Below are positions 23,041-34,289 of a stretch of DNA of 64,000 nucleotides, one piece after another. The position numbers and the translations under genes are program-made. The notes below the pieces were generated by a model. That model did no database searches. It was not told the DNA's origin and saw only the letters and a list, made by a program, of their open reading frames with translations. The DNA lies in the NCBI GenBank assembly GCA_946699065.1, contig CAMPDV010000022.1:1251501-1315500 (forward strand), read 5' to 3'. The first letter of the stretch is position 1, and each line of letters starts with the position of its first letter. Source of the DNA: Loxodes magnus (lineage: Eukaryota; Ciliophora; Karyorelictea; Loxodida; Loxodidae).

Positions 23041-24780
23041 ATGGATAAAGCAATATTTAACTCCAATATATTTTACAACTTTGAAGGTAAATAGCATGAT
23101 TTTAAATATATAGCAGGGTTAATTATTTTTAAGATTAAGTATGTAAGTTAATCTATAAAAGCTACTTATGAAAGAACAATATACAGAGCATAGTTAGAAT
23201 TTAAATATCAGCTTAATCATTTAAGAATTATTTCTTAAAAGACTAAAAGGAAAAGTTCTTAATAAAAGAGGTGAAATGTTTTATAGATTAAGAAATGAAA
23301 AAGGGATATTAATAATGTACTTTAAAATGCTTTGACTATATATTTATTTTTAAACTAAGCAAGTTTTATTTATGCTTAAAGTTTTAGATTTAAGATAACT
23401 TTTATTACAACAAACTTAGAGTCTCTTAAGTTAACTAAAAAGCTTTATAACTTTAAATAAACTTTCTCATAAGTTGAATTATGTATAAAAATGAAATAAG
23501 CATAACAAATGAATAAAATAGCTTTATAAATTCAACCTTCACAAAACTTTAAAAGAATACTTAAAATTAAATTTCTGCTTAGCTAGTACAAAATTAAAAT
23601 TTATTAGTTAATAAATGCTTGAGAATTAATAGCATGCAAATGAATAACCAAAATTAAATCAACTTACTAGCATCTTTATAAAACCTAAATAAGCTAAGAC
23701 TTTATGAATTTTTAATTATATAAGGTTATTATTTAGATTTATGCTTTTTCTATTATTTTTAAACTATAAAGTTAAAGAAAGTGAGATGAAATGCTTTAAA
23801 ATCATTATAGTCTATTTATACCTTTCTTGAAAAATTAAGAAAAACCTTTGTTAAACATTCCACTAATCTAGATGTATTTTTCAAAATCAAAGCAGATCAT
23901 AAATAATTCTACTAACCTAATAATTTTTCTTTCTATCTTCACAGTTTTATTAATCTAGCTTTATAGATTAACTAGTCTCTGATATAAGGAAATACATAGA
24001 AGTATTAATTTCTTTTCGAAGTTAAAATAGTTTACTATTTAATCTCAAATCCTTCTTTTCTTTGATGGTATTAATGTTTTATTATAAAAGCATTTATTAC
24101 TAGACATTGAGACTTTATATATTTATTGGATTAAAATATAAGTAGGAATATATTAGTAAATGGAGAAAAAGAAAATCTAAAATAGATACAATGAAGGTAA
24201 ATACTTAGTAGCAAGTTAAAGATATTTCTATCATTTTTAAAATTTTCCTTTAATTAAGCTTATATCTATATAATAAATAAGGCTATAATCATTATTTTAG
24301 TTAGAAGCACAAACATCAATACTTTTAATAATGTTAGATTAAGTTTTTATTTATCCTGCTGTATTATAAAAATAAAAGGAGCTAGGCAAATATTTAAGTT
24401 AAAGCTTTGAATTAAAGAAGTCTGATAAATTTAAAAGCTTTCTTCAATTATACTAAATAAAATAGAATCTGCTATCTTTATTGAACTATTTCGCCAAATA
24501 AATTTCATAGTCATAGAAAAGAGAGAAATGAGTCTTTTTTTCCTTTTTATATCGATCATTTAATTGTTTATGAATAGTTTAGTTTTCTTAAAATACGAAG
24601 TCTCTTAATTATTATTTCTTTAATCAGGCTATCTTAATAAAGGCGCAGTTTTCAAAATTTAAATTGTAAAACTAGAAAATAATCAATAATAGAAGCAACT
24701 AAATAAATCTTTAAATTCAATATTTTAATTAATCTTATTACCATATTTTCATTTTAATATACTCGTAAATTCATCATAAT
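23041..24780 (+). CDS. Large hypothetical protein
   Basis: Not recognised. From ATG 23041 (MDKAIFNSNIFYNFEGKQHD) one frame holds to about 24770 with balanced codons and all in-frame TGAs readable as Trp. Hydrophobic stretches include NLIIFLSIFTVLLIQLYRL near residue 300. Other typical text is TYERTIYRAQLEFKYQLNHL and LGKYLSQSFELKKSDKFKSF. It begins 227 bp after the stop of the second TRIM-like gene. Near 24770 good coding texture moves to another frame (next entry), so the two may be one gene joined by an unlocated short intron, or a frameshifted one. Confidence 0.42.
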
Positions 24781-24788
24781 CACAGACT

Positions 24789-25346
24789 ATGAAAGCTAGA
24801 AAATAAGTTATTTAGTACAAAGAAATCCGAAATCATTCCTTTACAAAAGCAAGCATTTAAACTTAGTACCACTCACTCATTGTTTTTAGGAACACTGCTT
24901 ATAAAATTCGAATTTATGAAGAGCATAAAAATATGAATTTAAATTGCTCCTCTTTCTTAAAGCAAGGTATAGAAAATTGGTAGCAATAAAAGAATTTAAA
25001 AATTAGAAACTCTAAAACTTATATATAGTCTTCCTAAAGTGGAACTTAAGAACTTTTACCTTCTCAATAAGAAATTAAAATAAATGAAGAGGATAAAAAG
25101 CCTTAATTTGAGAAAAAAAATGAAAGATATATTAAAAGAAGTCGCAAAATAAGTTAAAGCAAAATAGTAAATAAAATTATTAAGCAATTAATAAATGAAG
25201 AATAAAAAGAAGAAAAGCAAGTGAAGCAACTAAAAATCTAAGAATTCGAATGAAGAGAGTATTGATAGAAGCATATATTATACATGGTAATAATAGCAAA
25301 TATATTATATAGTTGCTTAAATCTGATGGATAATGGGCTTAGATGA
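24789..25346 (+). CDS. Hypothetical protein, or the C-terminal exon of the gene at 23041
   Basis: The frame from ATG 24789 to TGA 25344-25346 (185 codons) reads MKARKQVIQYKEIRNHSFTK, then a basic linker (KRSRKISQSKIVNKIIKQLI), then a possible membrane helix (HILYMVIIANILYSCLNLM) near the end. A basic region before a short terminal helix suggests membrane anchoring. It is offset from the upstream frame in a way that an intron of length 3n+2 would repair. I could not identify that intron. Confidence 0.35.
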
Positions 25347-26160
25347 AAATTTTAAAAAATTGTAAATTTTTTTAAATTAAATTTTAAATAAATTCTTGGA
25401 ACTCTCTTAAATCTTCCTAAGTCTTGAGTTTTTATTCTTAGAAGATAAATAAAATTCAAATTATTTTTCTAATAAATCTAGCTAAATGTATATTCTTAAT
25501 TATCATTCTACTACTTAAATTTTATTTTTAACTGTATTAACATTCTTCTATATTAGTAAATTATAACAATAAACTTTATTATTCCTTTTAGAAATATTTT
25601 TATTAACCAGCTATTTCTTTTTTAATATTAAGAAAAAGATTCTTTCTTCTATTCTAATGATAAAGAAGACTTTGGTTAATTTACTAACTAAATTATTTAT
25701 TTTTGTTTCAAAATATTTCTTTCTTATTTAAATGCGTTTATGCCTCTCTAATAAACTGAAGTTCTTCTTAATAAATCAATTTTCCTAATTAAAATAAGAT
25801 GATTTGATAAATGCTTATTAAACTAACTATTTAAATATAAGATAAAGATAGATGAAAATGTTAAACCTAAGCCTTATAAACTTTAATTATGGCTACTATT
25901 TCTATCTTTTGTGGTTTTATAAGTATATTCTTTAAATTTTTACCTAGATTTGCTATTTAGCATTTTATTTTGATTTTAGCGTTAATAGTAAATTAATATC
26001 GCCACTTGCAAAAATTTAATTTTTAGCAATATTGGAATAATGATATATTTAAGAATTTTTTCCTGGTGAAAATAGAATGAAAGGTAATAATCAAAGTTAA
26101 GATACTTAATATAAGCTATTCATTCTTTTTCAAAGATTTAATTTAAAACTAAGCATTCAT
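25347..26160. other. AT-rich stretch, nothing recognised
   Basis: T-rich sequence without convincing content on either strand, ending at the SINE copy at 26161. Confidence 0.5.
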
Positions 26161-26470
26161 TAATTAATTTCAACTTCAAGAGTTTTGGACTGCAACTTCT
26201 TGCCGTTTTATGACCACAACACTCCCTTCATAGGATAACGGGGATATCCTGTTGCTTTCGAAAAGCAGCTGCCAGGGAGCTCCATCGCTATGGGCAGCCA
26301 GGCTTCAAGCCCCTACCAGGAGTGGATAATCAAAAGGAAGGCGTTCCCTTGCAAAGGTTGATTTTGACCAGGGACTTTCTCAGCGACAGGAAAGGAACTT
26401 GTTCCTAGCCATAAAACCAGAAAGTATGATTCAGAAGGTCAATCTCAGCTCCCACCATCTTTTTAATTAT
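26161..26470 (+). repeat. SINE-like repeat, copy 2 (most diverged)
   Basis: This is homologous along its length to the blocks at 18901 and 56760, with the same 5' start (TTAATTTCAACT) and 3' end (CACCATCTTTT plus AATTAT). It carries several small indels and substitutions in the first 170 bp. The B-box-like GGCTTCAAGCCCC is intact. No clean target duplication remains, so it is the oldest of the three. The indels break the reading frame that copies 1 and 3 share. Confidence 0.75.
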
Positions 26471-26652
26471 ATTAGTTTTTAAATTAAACTAATATAAATT
26501 AAATATATTTAAATCAACTCAGTGATATTTACATTTAACTAGCAGGCTAATTCTTTCATAAATCTTCTGATAAATTTTAAATATTTGAAGAATCTTATAA
26601 ATGTAATAAAAATCCAAAAGATCATATGAAAACTGCATAGAAGCAAATTATA

Positions 26653-27195
26653 TCAAAATATTTTTATAGAATAATAAAATTTTTCTGTTAAAATTCCCTC
26701 CACCTGAGTAGCTATCAGGTAATTGATTTACTAAATTAAAATAAGTTCATGTTTATGCTACTTTTATTGGTTAAGTTCTTCTTCCATATATTTTTATTGC
26801 TTGCTGGGCAAAAGCTAGTAAGGTCTTAAATTTTTTGCAATCCCATACTGTAAATATTCCAAATCTTTTTTCAGTTCTTTGACAGTTCTAATTAATCGAA
26901 AAATTATTTTTTTAATATATCTTCTAGTCATTTCCAAGGTCTCCTTCTTCAATCTAGTAACTGTTTATAGTGAATTAAAAATGTATAATTTAACTAAATA
27001 GTTTGATTTAAATGAATTCAATTTGAACTTTCTTAATAATTATTTATGCTATAACAATGATTCTATACTAAAGATTTGCTAACATTTATACTCACTTTGT
27101 CTTAACTTTTATTTTGTTTTAGTAATAGCATTGATAAGTAGTAACAAGTTATACCAATCTTTCTAAAATTTCCTTTAATTTCATTTAAGAATTAG
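26653..27195 (-). CDS. Probable minus-strand protein gene, frame unresolved
   Basis: Two minus-strand frames both read well. One begins at an ATG near 27195 (MKLKEILERLVQLVTTYQ) and contains RFGIFTVWDCKKFKTLLAFA and LPDSYSGGGNFN, which has the Asp/Gly/Pro/Ala balance of a globular protein; I prefer it. The other reads VTRLKKETLEMTRRYIKKII and DLEYLQYGIAKNLRPYQLLP, ending at TGA 26653-26655. No family is recognised. The interval is bounded by a SINE on the left and a retroposed element on the right. Confidence 0.35.
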
Positions 27196-27208
27196 AGAAG
27201 GGTAAAAC

Positions 27209-28071
27209 ATTAAAGTCATAAGAATAAAGAAAATGGAGCTAAACATTCGACTTTCAAGAAATCAAATTAAAAACGCTAAAAAGAAAGCCAATAGAGAATT
27301 GTTGAAAAAATAACTAGAACAAGAGCATTCAAGTTCTTCACCTGAAGGAAAAATTATGATAGGAACAGTTGAAATGAACGAATCTAAATCTGACAATGAC
27401 CCACAACTGTAAGATCTACTACGAAAAATGAAGAAGTAATTATCTAATTATGAGGAAGTTATCTATAATCAAGGAGAAAAAATCAGAGAACTTAAGAATA
27501 ATATAGATGACTAAAAAAACGAACTACTGATATTAAGACGGTAATTAATCTAAAATAATTTGGTTACAGAATAGCAACTTTATGAATAGTCTTAATCAAA
27601 CTTTAAATAAGCTAAAAAAATGGAAATTGAAATGCTCCTTTCTAAAAATAAGAAAAAAAATAATTAAAATGATTTAACTTTAGATACAAGTATAATAAAG
27701 AGAATTGAAAAAATTGAATAAAAAATCTTTTAAAAATATATGTGTAAAATCAAAAGAAAAAATGTTGATACTGCAATTAAGATAATCATATTTTGCGATA
27801 ATGTCAAGAAAGAGAAAAATTCAAAATATCAGAAGAAAAAAGAATATGAAGAAATATTAACAAATTATGATTAATTAAAACTGGTATATACAGGCAGAAA
27901 TTGAACATAAGAAACACCGAAAATCATCCGTGGTAACCTCCATCATACAAAAAGAGGTCGGGTATACATCCACGTATAAAAAATGGCGGAGCGAAACTGG
28001 TTGGAAGCCCAGGGAACTTCAAAAGCTTAACTTTTAGTTCATATTATTATTATTATTAAAGTCATAAGAAT
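27209..28071 (+). mobile_element. Short ORF1-only non-LTR element with a 17-bp target duplication and (ATT)n tail
   Basis: ATTAAAGTCATAAGAAT occurs at 27209-27225 and again at 28055-28071, bracketing an 829-bp insert (27226-28054) that ends in ATT repeats. This is the signature of target-primed insertion. The insert has an ORF1-like protein starting 7 bp from its 5' end and about 150 bp of GC-richer 3' sequence (around 27900-28040), but no endonuclease or reverse transcriptase. It is probably moved by enzymes made elsewhere. Confidence 0.8.
27233..27904 (+). CDS. ORF1-like coiled-coil protein of the retroelement
   Basis: The start MELNIRLSRNQIKNAKKKA leads into a long coiled coil (DLLRKMKKQLSNYEEVIYN, IRELKNNIDDQKNELLILRR), then KKMEIEML, the MEIE motif shared with the other ORF1 copies in this window, then a lysine-rich tail. 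A cysteine-containing segment (YMCKIKRKNVDT and FCDNVK) sits where others have a CCHC knuckle but lacks a clear match. ORF1 proteins of LINEs bind the element RNA and chaperone it. TGA 27902-27904 is taken as stop (223 codons). If it is read as Trp, the frame continues through the ATT tail into flanking DNA. Confidence 0.65.
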
Positions 28072-28483
28072 GCTAATTTTATATAGTTTTGATTAGTTTA
28101 AAGTAAGTTAGCAAAATAATATAATTTTCTGCAATTAATTAGTATTTTCTCTTAGCATTTTCACTATTTTACTTAAAAGGTTGATTTGCTGCTATTTTAG
28201 ATAATTTATCATATATAGCAATTAAAATTTTCAAATAGAAATTTGATAAAAAGTGAAAATTCCTCTAAGTTATTTCATTATTTTCTGAAATTAAAAATTA
28301 GGAAGAGAGGATAAAGATTTTAAATCTGAAAAAATCTAAAAAAATGATTCTATTTTAAATAAATTTTATTAATTGAAGCTAAAACCTATATAAGATTAAT
28401 ACTCTAATTCTAATGAAAATTATTAAATATAAAAATAAGAAAAATCAATTATAGAAAATACATGATAAAACTCAGAAATCAAC

Positions 28484-29416
28484 TCAATTCCATCTTGTAT
28501 CTAGATTTATATCAACGAAATAACTTAGATTTATTAGAATAATTTACAATAAAAAAAATCTGTTAAAGAGGAAAATAAGAATGAACTAGAAAAGTTGAAA
28601 TTAAATTGATTGTAGATTTCTTTTAATTATATCTGATGAAACTTTTTGCTTATAAAAGTTAAAGTTAAAAAGCTTAGTTAAAGCCTTAGTAGTCAGCCAT
28701 CTGACCTATTCTATCAGCTTGTCTGTATTAGTTTGTCTTAAATTCCTACTAGGCTTAGTTAAGCGTTGTAGCACTTCATTAGTGCACCATCCTTTAATAT
28801 TCGGAATAGTTTTGGTCTTGCATGTAGCGTTCCTAATTATTTATCCAAGGATTAAGATTTGAATTAAAGAATTTTTTTTCTATAAATTTTTCCGCTTTAT
28901 ATTGGATATCCTAAATAGTTTTCTAAAAATATCTTATTTATTATTTCTTTAAATTTCGCTTAGTTAGTAGCATTATTTTCATTGGTGTTGTTTATTGCAC
29001 ACGTAGCATTTAGTTCTTCTTTTAAACTCTTATTCCTGTAACACTTACTTAACTTAAATTTACTAGTTATTTTAAATAAACGTTTATTGTTTATTTTAAT
29101 TTGAGGCTTCGTTTTCTATTTCCATATAATCTGATTAATTCTGTTAAAACGAAAATGGCGTAACCTGAATTTATTATTAAATTTAAAGAATTCTTTGTTC
29201 CAGTTTGTTTTTTATTTCTTATGATGATTAATATTGTTTCTCAAGCAAAGACGTTATTAATTTTTCTACTTTATCAGTGAGGTATCTATTTTTGAACGTA
29301 AACTCTTTTAATGACTTAGATAATATTTCTATTTGAGTTTGTGTCGTAAGTTTTTTTAAATTCTGGATTTCCAAGTGGTTAGTGTTCGTCATATCAATCA
29401 TATTTCTCACTTTCAC
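28484..29416 (-). CDS. ORF1-like zinc-knuckle protein, minus strand
   Basis: From ATG 29416 the frame runs about 310 codons to TGA at 28484-28486. It starts MKVRNMIDMTNTNHLEIQNL with a coiled coil (LSKSLKEFTFKNRYL, VEKLITSLLEKQY). A Gln-rich segment and DYMEIENEA (the shared MEIE motif) follow, then the knuckle KCYVCNKQHQWKQC (C-x2-C-x3-H-x4-C). The C-terminal part reads IKGWCTNEVLQRLTKPSRNL and LIEQVRWLTTKALTKL. This is a nucleic-acid-binding ORF1/gag-like protein without a neighbouring polymerase. The last 40 codons are AT-rich and may lie beyond the true end. Confidence 0.65.
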
Positions 29417-30250
29417 TCATTGTAATTATTTCGCTTTTTTATTTTTTAGAGAATTTTCCTGTTTAAATATTTTGTTCAAAGTTCTGTTATTTCTTAGAAG
29501 CCATTTTATATATAATATTAAAATAAATTAGTGATGAAAAAAGCATTTTACAAGGAAAACGGGCTGATTTAGATAAAAAAACTGAATTGATATAAAAAAT
29601 ATAAAAGCATCAATCGTAATTAGAGGCGAGGAATCTTGATAAGTAGAGAACACTTTTTTTAAGCTAATTCATAATTTACTTTAGTTACTTATAAACAAAT
29701 GATAATATATTTACTCAAAAAGGAAAGACGAAAAAGATTAAAATGGAAATACATATTATCATAAAATTACTAATAGCAGGAGAGTAACACAATATAAAAA
29801 AAGGAGCATTTTTGCGAAAAGATAATAGAAAGCGCATTTCTTTTTATATGAATTCAAATTTATTATGAGTGAAAAAAAGATAACTGAATATGCTATTCAT
29901 AAAATAAGTTTAGATTTAGCATTGGTGATAAATGCAGAAATTATCAGAAAGAATAATATATAAACTGTACAGAAGAAAATTAAAGATAAATGTTATATGA
30001 TATGTGATTATTTTTCTGAAAGATATAAGAAATTTGATAATTACTGAAATAAAAATAAATGCAAATGAAGCTAATTAATAATTTAAAAGCTTAATATTGA
30101 AAAATAGTTTTTATTTTTCAGAATCCAAATAACTAGCTTTCACTTAAAAAGGAAAAGTTTCAAACTAAATATAAGTTTAAAGGAATTTTCCAAATAAATT
30201 ATAATAGAACTAATAAATATATTTCTTCGAAATTACTTCCATTAAAAACT
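29417..30250. other. AT-rich stretch upstream of the kinase-like remnant
   Basis: A frame from ATG 29865 (MSEKKITEYAIHKISLDLAL) is readable for about 60 codons but is offset from the kinase-like frame that follows. It could be the broken N-terminal part of the same gene. The rest shows nothing. Confidence 0.3.
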
Positions 30251-30918
30251 GGTTTAATCAAAATATTTAATATTTTAAAGTTTCGACAATTAAAAAGAAA
30301 GAAAATAGAAAATTGATATCAGATCTTATTAATTTTATTTTAGATACTCTATAACGAGAGATAGTTACTTTGGGAAATCTGTTTTAAGCTAAGTGTGGAC
30401 ATATTTAAGGTTCAAAATTTATATATGAAAAAAGTATTACCCATAAAGATCTAACGAGTAAAAATATCTTATTAGTTGCTAATTTGAGAGTTAGAATTAC
30501 TGAACATGATTTGTCAAGAATTATAATAGAGAATCAATAATATCTAATTAATAGATGGTAAATATTCGTATGATGGATTGAGCTAATTATATAAAAGTCT
30601 CAGTATAATAAATATTCTGACGTATATGCGCAAGGAATAATCCTTTTGGAAATAGCTATTTGTCAATTATTATTTTAAAATGATGAGGATTTATTAGTTT
30701 GAAATGAGGCTAGAATGAGATAGAGAGAAGAAAAAGCTGCATATTGTTTTTAAAATATGATGAAATATTCTAAGATCGTTTTTATAAAATCCGAATGAAA
30801 GAAAAATTAAGAAACTATTAAAAATGAAATTTAGATCATTCTAAAGCTAAATTTAATCAATAAAGCTAAAACTAATCCTACAAGTGAAACTTATAGTTTT
30901 TATGAGAAAATCTAATGA
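30251..30918 (+). pseudogene. Decayed protein-kinase catalytic domain
   Basis: The plus-strand text is recognisably a kinase C-lobe. ITHKDLTSKNILL matches the catalytic loop (HRDLTSRNILL). NLRVRITEHDLSRI stands where IADFGLSRI belongs. SDVYAQGIILLEIAI matches the helix-F SDVYSFGIILWEI. The HRD arginine is Lys, the DFG metal-binding Asp and Gly are lost, and no glycine loop or VAIK lysine is visible. An upstream candidate N-terminus is in another frame. The domain type is tyrosine-kinase-like. TGA 30916-30918 closes the frame. It is either a pseudokinase or, more likely, a decaying gene copy. Confidence 0.6.
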
Positions 30919-31780
30919 TTTAAGGAGAGAATAAAGTAGTAGCCAGAAAGCAAGAAGAACAAAACATTAAAGATCAAAGGTAATAAATCTTTATCATGTG
31001 TTGAATATTGTAGGAATAAAAATATTCTGCATTATTTATAGTATATCAAGCAATAATAAATACATAGTATAGGAAGTGGTGATAGAACAAAAAAGATAAT
31101 GAAATATACTAATGGTTAAGTAAATAATATTTTTAGGAACATATATCTATGTAGATAATGTATAGATATCATATTAACGAAAAAGAGACTTTTTCGGGAA
31201 GTTATGATAATAGAATAAGGATAAGAGATTTTTCAATAGGTAATTGCTTTATAGAGACATATAAGTTGAATATGATGTGTAGAGATATCAAAGAGGTTAT
31301 ATTAAAGCGGTAGCGTTCAGCAACGATAGCAAAGAAAAGTAATAGGAAAAGAGGATGATATTTTTAGGAAATTAAATGCGTAGAAAATTTTGCATGCCAT
31401 AGATAGGGAGCAATAGAATTAGGGAAGCAAATTAAAATATTAAATTAAATAAGTTATGTAAAATAAAATTTTGTAGATGAAAGAAACTAGAATAAATGCA
31501 AATTTTGATCATTATTAAAATTAAATTTTATATCATATTCTATTTTTTATTTTTTAATTATATTTATTCAAAATATTCTATAAATAAAAAGCAAAAAAGC
31601 ATAATTATTTATAAAGAAAATCTTTACTAAGTTATTTTTGTAAAAATTTCAAAATAATATTTTAATTAAAGTTCATTTTAGATAAAAAATTCATTAATTT
31701 AATATAAAAATTTTCAAGTGATTTTGCAAATTAGAAAAAAATTTAAAATTAAAACATTAAAAAATAAAAATTAGAGTAAT
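30919..31780. other. Purine-rich then AT-rich stretch, nothing firm
   Basis: 30930-31430 is unusually purine-rich on the plus strand and stays open in the kinase-like frame, but the text is low-complexity. 31430-31780 is plain AT-rich sequence. I cannot assign either part. Confidence 0.4.
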
Positions 31781-32610
31781 AATAATAATAATATACTAAA
31801 TTAAAGTGATCGTATCTCCGGGGATTTTAAACCCCTTCAATACATACCTCCAGAGTTCGTTCCTTGAGGTTTAAAATAAAAGTTCGGGACTCCCAATTTT
31901 TTTGGAGTTCTGGCACTCCCTTGAAAAAGCCTCTTTCCAAATATTCTTCCATCCTTGTCTACATAAATCCTTAACAGTTCTCTCCAAATCTCTTCACTGT
32001 TTTTTCTCTATTTATTCAAATATATCTTGCATCTCTTGTATATGTGGAATCTTGATTTGTACAGGTAGCACAGCTTGACGATCCTTATGGGAGAAGTTAT
32101 CTCTATGGGTTTTATATATTCTATTTCCATTTTATTTTCAGCTAAGGTTTAAGGTTAAATTCTTTTTTCTCCCAAAAATTTCACTTCAATTTCCTGCTTC
32201 ATTAATCTTTCTTCATTGTTTTAACTTTTCTATAATAATTTTTGGTTTTCTTTCTTTAATATTTAAACTTCTTCTTATAGGTTACGGATAGTTTTCATAA
32301 GTTATTCTATTATTAGCTATTCATCATTTTTCTATTTCTCCATTATTTTTTAGTTACCACCTTTCATGTAATTGCTTGATCGTGGCTATGGGAGTAAAAA
32401 GTCTCGTTTGCTTTAGTCAGTTTCTGTTGATTTAATTTCTTCTTCAATTTAGGATTATCTTTATTTTTCAAAATTTGGGGGTTAAAAAACCTAAGAAAAT
32501 TATTATGTTATTAAAGAAGACATGGTAGAAGAAGAATTAGAAGTCTCTGGTTTTCTTTCCTTTTTCTATGGAGCTGGAAAAAAACCCTTCTTGAGACCTT
32601 CTGCTATTTT
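31781..32610 (-). mobile_element. ORF1-only retroelement relic, minus strand, with (ATT)n tail
   Basis: On the minus strand this starts near 32610 and ends in a (TAA)n run on the plus strand at 31775-31795, the complement of an ATT tail. A GC-richer 3' part lies at 31808-31930 (CTGGAGG, then GGGGTTTAAAATCCCC). The coding remnant reads RDFLLPQPRSSNYMKGG and a coiled coil (IIEQLMKTIRNLQEEVQIL). The MEIE motif follows (NKMEIEYIKPIE), then a cysteine-poor C-terminus with no intact knuckle. Gene order and tail match the element at 27226. No target duplication is evident. Confidence 0.6.
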
Positions 32611-33300
32611 TTTAATAAAATATATAAAATATAATTATTAATATTACTTAATTAATACAGAATTAAAGTATATAAAATTTTAAAATCAAAAACGCTAAAA
32701 TTTTTATCATTTTAAAATCGAGTAAAAATTAAAAAGAAAAAAGGAATTTTTTTTATAAATAATTGGGAGAAAGAAAAATAAATTTTTTTTTAAAGGTAAA
32801 AATTCTTTAGTATTCGAAAGTACATTTTGCATAGTTTATGCAAAATATTTTATTTAATGAAAAATATTTCATTTTTATAAGGAAAAAATATTTATAAATT
32901 AGTATTAAACAGAAGGAAAAACAAATATTTTTAGTTTAAATTTTTTTTGTAAAGATATTTAAAAAAATTATTCTTATAGCTATTTTTTCCCATTTTTAGA
33001 ATTTATTGAGCTTTCATTTTTTAACTTTAACATTTATAACAATTTCTTAAGCAATTCCTTTAAATTATTTTTATTAATTTATCTATTTTAAATTTATGAA
33101 TATAATTAATTTCCTAGGTAAGTTAGTTATTTAACTTGCTATATGATATTTAAGGAAATTAAACTAGTTATTTTATAATTGATCTATTATTCTTTTTGCA
33201 TAGTCATAAGTGTGTTTCTTAAGAGACATTCTAAAACGAATTTTTTTAATTCTAAAAGCAAGACGCTTATTTTACTCTTTTGAAAAGCACGAATTTTATA
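32611..33300. other. AT-rich stretch, nothing recognised
   Basis: A- and T-tract-rich sequence between retroelement relics. No supported feature. Confidence 0.5.
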
Positions 33301-33599
33301 AACATCATGTTGATACATTTAGATGCATTTTTTTGATTATATCTGAATGGTTAATTATATTAAAGAACATTTCAACAATAAAAACATAATGTCAGAGTCT
33401 GGATTCTCTTAACTATTTCTTTTAAATTAGAAAAAAGTGTCCTGATAAAGTGTTCCAGAATAATATCCCCAACATATTCTGCTTTAGATAAATAAAAGTT
33501 CTATAGTATGCTTTAAAATTATGCGTATATATAAAAAATACTTAGACAGTATTTTAATAGCTTTAGAGATTGCAATTCTAAAATTAGAGAACTTTTCTA

Positions 33600-34260
33600 C
33601 ATAGTGGAATCAATAATTTTCTCTTCCTCCTAACTTTCATCCTAGAAAAGTAATTATTTCATGCTTTTATATGCCATGAAAATCATTACTCAAGAGAAAA
33701 CTTAAACTGTTATTAATAGTAATTTTTAGTCTCTAATTTAGAACTTAAAAGTTCTATTAAATCATCTGTAAAGTCATGCATTATATGCTTTTTCTAGCAG
33801 ATAGCTAATCTATATTCTTTTAAGATTTTCTCTAGATATTTTATAACTTTATCATAATATAAAATTGCAATAACAGGACTATAGTTAATTCCCTACAGAA
33901 CTCCGTTGTTAACTATAATAGGTTTTGTAGATAAATATCAATAAAAAGCTTGGCATCAATAATGTCATGGAATGATTATAAAGTGAGAATCAAATTTAAG
34001 GATAATCTAAATAAGCTAAACAGTAGTTTCATTGATTTAGTATAAAATATTTTCTCTACATCATTTAGGGAAGCAAATAGTTGCCTTTTATATAAGCATC
34101 TACGATTTAGATCAATAATCTATTAAAAAGTTCAAATTTGCTAATTGTTGAACGTTTACGAATAAATCAAAATCAAGATGAAGACAAGGCATTTCTATCA
34201 TAAATGTATTTATAGAAGCGTTTAGTTATTGCTTTATCATATAATTTTTAATAAAACATT
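33600..34260 (-). pseudogene. Reverse transcriptase relic, second type
   Basis: On the minus strand the order is FASLNDVEKIFYTKSMKLL (like RT motif A, iDfskAFD), then VNNGVLQGINYSPVIAILYY (the B block GVxQGxxxSPxxF), then HDFTDDLIELL (motif C, F-x-DD). The motif A aspartate region is altered and no endonuclease is visible. The C block is FTDD here and YSDD in the LINE at 59.8 kb, and the B-block sequence differs, so this is a separate RT lineage. It is probably a decayed LINE fragment. Gene ends cannot be fixed. Confidence 0.62.
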
Positions 34261-34289
34261 TAGTAACTAAAAATGTTTGACTTCAGAAA

